Assembly (NCBI GenBank): GCA_002256345.1 | Contig: NKIY01000014.1 | Location: forward strand, 62,001 to 126,000 | Reading direction: 5' to 3' | DNA from: Bradyrhizobiaceae bacterium PARB1 | GTDB taxonomy: Bacteria; Pseudomonadota; Alphaproteobacteria; Rhizobiales; Xanthobacteraceae | DNA length: 64,000 nucleotides | Shown here: piece by piece, positions 62,315 through 64,000 of the stretch | How positions within the stretch are numbered: the first letter of the stretch is position 1 | Layout: each line of letters opens with the position of its first letter | The notes under the pieces: generated by a model | Database searches by the model: none | What the model was told of the DNA's origin: nothing | What the model saw: only the letters and a program-made list of their open reading frames with translations | Made by a program: the position numbers and the translations under genes

Positions 62315-62828
62315 CTATCAATTCCCGGATACGGGCCTCAAACCTTCCACGGCTCACTTCGCCGACCTTCAGCCCGTAGCCACGCAGAATGCCGCGGATG
62401 CTGAGTTCGACGTCGAGAAGCTTGCCCTGCAAAAGCTTGCGTCCAATAAGAATAGCCCGGGTATCCTTGCAAGGCACCGATTTCGCGTGAACCGGGCGGT
62501 ACCACCCCATCCGCAGCAACTGGGCGATCCCGCGCGCATCTTTCCGGTCGGTCTTCACCGTCATGGCCGACAGCGCCGCCTTCACGTGCCGCGTCTCCAG
62601 CAACACGGCATCGCGTCCGACGGCGACAAGCCCCGCATGCAGCCATTGCGATAACGGCCCGGCTTCGAGCCCAATGCGGCTGACAGCCAATCCCAGCTCG
62701 TCAAAATAGCGGACAAGCGCCTCTGGCTCGCTGGCGATCTTGACCTCGCGGACGATCGTTCCGCTCGTATCCACAACGCACACGCTGCTCTCTTTCAGTG
62801 AGACATCGATTCCCACATAATGCTCCAT
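62315..62828 (-). pseudogene. IS110-family transposase, C-terminally truncated
   Basis: Begins MEHYVGIDVSLKESSVCVV with the first acidic residue of the DEDD catalytic site, followed by GLEAGPLSQWL, KTDRKDARGIAQLLRMGWY. After about 170 residues it stops at the IS3 right end; family members have about 340 residues including a Tnp20 domain with the Ser nucleophile, which is lost. No other part of the element is in the window. Confidence 0.85.
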
Positions 62829-63002
62829 GGCTGTTCCTCTCTTGATGCTTGGAGCCGATCGCTCGGACTCCGTTCCAACACCATCATTCTGAGGGACAGC
62901 CACCCATGCTGGCTAGGCTCGCGAAGGCCGGCCCATTACGGCATCTAACACCGTTGTTTTTAATACTGAGGATAGGATTGGCGGGCAACGCAATCAGCAT
63001 AT

Positions 63003-63842
63003 TCAGTGAGAGATTAATATTGGGATGGTCACCGACTTGAGCAGAGATCGCGTCACGCCCCCGAAGACAATCTCGCGCGATCGCGCGTGGCTGTATGCGC
63101 CAAGCACAATGAGGTCCATATTATTGCGATCGGCATAATTCGAGATAACATCAGCAATGGACGATCCGTTAGAATCAATCTGCTCGACCGTAACATTGGC
63201 TCCATGTCTGCTAAGATAGACCGCAACATCTGCACCAGGCTCTTCACCGTGCAACGGATTTTTCGCTGAATCGACCACAACGACGGAGATTAATTGGGCT
63301 GCCGTCAGCAGCGGCAACGAATCCGAAATCGCGCGCCGGGCTTGACGGCTGGCGTTCCAAGCCAGAAGCACGCGCTCTGCGATGGTCCCGGCCTTCCATC
63401 CATCAGGCAGGATGAGAATTGGAACACCGGTAGCAAGCAACAGCGTCTCAGCCGACCAGCCACTAGGCAACCCACCCGGCGGCGGATGACCCGTGATCAC
63501 CAGATCAGCATGCAGAGAGTGTAGTTTGGCATCATCGGCATCAATTTCACGGACGATACGGAACTCAAAGCTGATATCCGCCCGCTTCGTGGCTATACTA
63601 AAGTTTTTGCTTGCGGCCTCGGACATGGCGATCTCTTTCGCTTTGTGACGTTCGATAAGCCGCCGTATAGCTTCCCTCCCCCTGACATAAGAATCTGCAG
63701 GATCTATCTGCCAGCCCGACGGGACAGCGAAGATACCGATGAGATGCGAACCGTGACGAAGAGCCAGCTCCACGGCGTAGCGAGCGCGAGTTGCGCCAGT
63801 CCGCGACGGATCCAGGAAGACAACGATGTTCTTGAGAGCCAT
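63003..63842 (-). CDS. Universal stress protein, tandem UspA domains
   Basis: 279 residues made of two Usp-like halves. The second half is the better preserved, with VLLAWNASRQARRAI and the nucleotide loop GAYSHARSREIVFGGVTRSLL (G-x2-H-x-R pattern). The first half starts NIVVFLDPSRTGATRARYAVELA and has ITGHPPPGGLPSG. Likely an ATP-binding stress protein. It is isolated from its neighbours by noncoding stretches of about 70 to 170 bases. Confidence 0.88.
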   Translation of the reverse strand: MALKNIVVFLDPSRTGATRARYAVELALRHGSHLIGIFAVPSGWQIDPADSYVRGREAIRRLIERHKAKEIAMSEAASKNFSIATKRADISFEFRIVREIDADDAKLHSLHADLVITGHPPPGGLPSGWSAETLLLATGVPILILPDGWKAGTIAERVLLAWNASRQARRAISDSLPLLTAAQLISVVVVDSAKNPLHGEEPGADVAVYLSRHGANVTVEQIDSNGSSIADVISNYADRNNMDLIVLGAYSHARSREIVFGGVTRSLLKSVTIPILISH

Positions 63843-63912
63843 TGGCTAGTGCACCTCTAATTCGCGGACACGGCTAAGAATACTATTTCAAGACAGACCG
63901 ATGCGGTGATGC

Positions 63913-64000
63913 TCATCGCTCTTCCTTCAGGGAGAGGCCGTATCCGGTCATTGAGATGCCCTGAAACAGCGTATCGAAAGCTAGAATGAGTGCGGCCGTC
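63913..64000 (-). CDS. 3' end of a gene entering from outside the window
   Basis: The last 28 codons of a frame open to the window edge: a hydrophobic stretch ALILAFDTLFQGISMTGYG followed by LSLKEER and a stop. It would be the gene upstream of the universal stress protein gene on the same strand. Too short to identify. Confidence 0.3.
   Translation of the reverse strand, partial: TAALILAFDTLFQGISMTGYGLSLKEER

Noticed and set aside
1-64000. Phage, anti-phage defence island, CRISPR array, integron or tRNA genes
   Set aside because: No integrase, restriction, toxin-antitoxin or cas genes, no regularly spaced repeats and no tRNA cloverleaf recognised on either strand.

Overview
The window looks like an accessory, stress-resistance region of a Hyphomicrobiales alphaproteobacterium, most likely of the Bradyrhizobium/Rhodopseudomonas/Afipia/Nitrobacter group. 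This is inferred from an Irr-type iron control element (ICE) palindrome in front of an mbfA-type gene, two BigR-like sulfur regulators, roughly 60% GC with GTG/TTG starts, and IS3/IS110 elements of the kind common in that group. I see no tRNA, rRNA, CRISPR array or replication origin.

Layout. (1) 1-5300, minus strand: a 5'-nucleotidase-type phosphoesterase cut by the window edge, DUF302, DoxX, and a BigR-type persulfide/sulfite detoxification operon (ArsR regulator, rhodanese-DUF2892, TauE/SafE exporter, metallo-beta-lactamase-fold dioxygenase-like hydrolase, rhodanese). It diverges from a Tat-exported multicopper oxidase (5603-7105); the intergenic region holds two copies of an ATTAG-N6-CTAAT palindrome. 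(2) 7200-10500: a ruined CsoR-type regulator, a ruined COG4705 membrane protein, cytochrome b561, an EncFtn-like ferritin and the iron exporter MbfA with an ICE box. (3) 10741-15694: a decayed response regulator/kinase pair, PAP2, PilZ, PepSY, an unknown secreted protein and a COG4705 membrane protein. (4) 16015-23798: ABC transporter and feoB remnants, then a ChrB-N/MFS/RND metal-efflux operon behind a 20-bp palindrome. (5) 24176-27759: fluoride riboswitch, terminator, small membrane protein, FluC, phosphoglycerate mutase, then phosphatases. (6) 28054-33582: COG4280 protein, broken PilZ, two COG4705 proteins, PepSY and an intact kinase/regulator pair; this is a second copy of the module in (3). 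(7) 34169-40304: methyltransferase, nucleoside phosphorylase, MBL hydrolase, sulfite dehydrogenase SorAB with its own ECF sigma/anti-sigma pair, secreted DUF302. (8) 40358-47647: MerR with a 27-residue CPLCP peptide, YVTN propeller, DUF305, NTF2-like protein, second ECF/anti-sigma pair, YeiH and a LysR regulator. (9) 47711-58945: TsdA/TsdB-like cytochromes, a second nucleotidase, binding protein, frameshifted DsrE-like protein, L,D-transpeptidase, DsbA and DsbD, and a two-component system. (10) 58982-62828: second TauE, PmpBA-like YeeE/YedE pair and second BigR-like regulator, whose promoter side is replaced by an IS3 element that also truncates an IS110 transposase; then a universal stress protein.

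Common themes are oxidation and export of reduced sulfur (persulfide, sulfite, thiosulfate), copper/iron/chromate/mercury/fluoride resistance, and envelope thiol chemistry. The most interesting unexplained object is the COG4705 family: four copies here, each built on a fourfold W-x9-G-x4-D repeat with fixed 55/65/55 spacing in the two I counted fully, and repeatedly linked to the same two-component/PilZ/PepSY partners. Many genes carry frameshifts or stops, so the region is either decaying or contains local sequencing errors.
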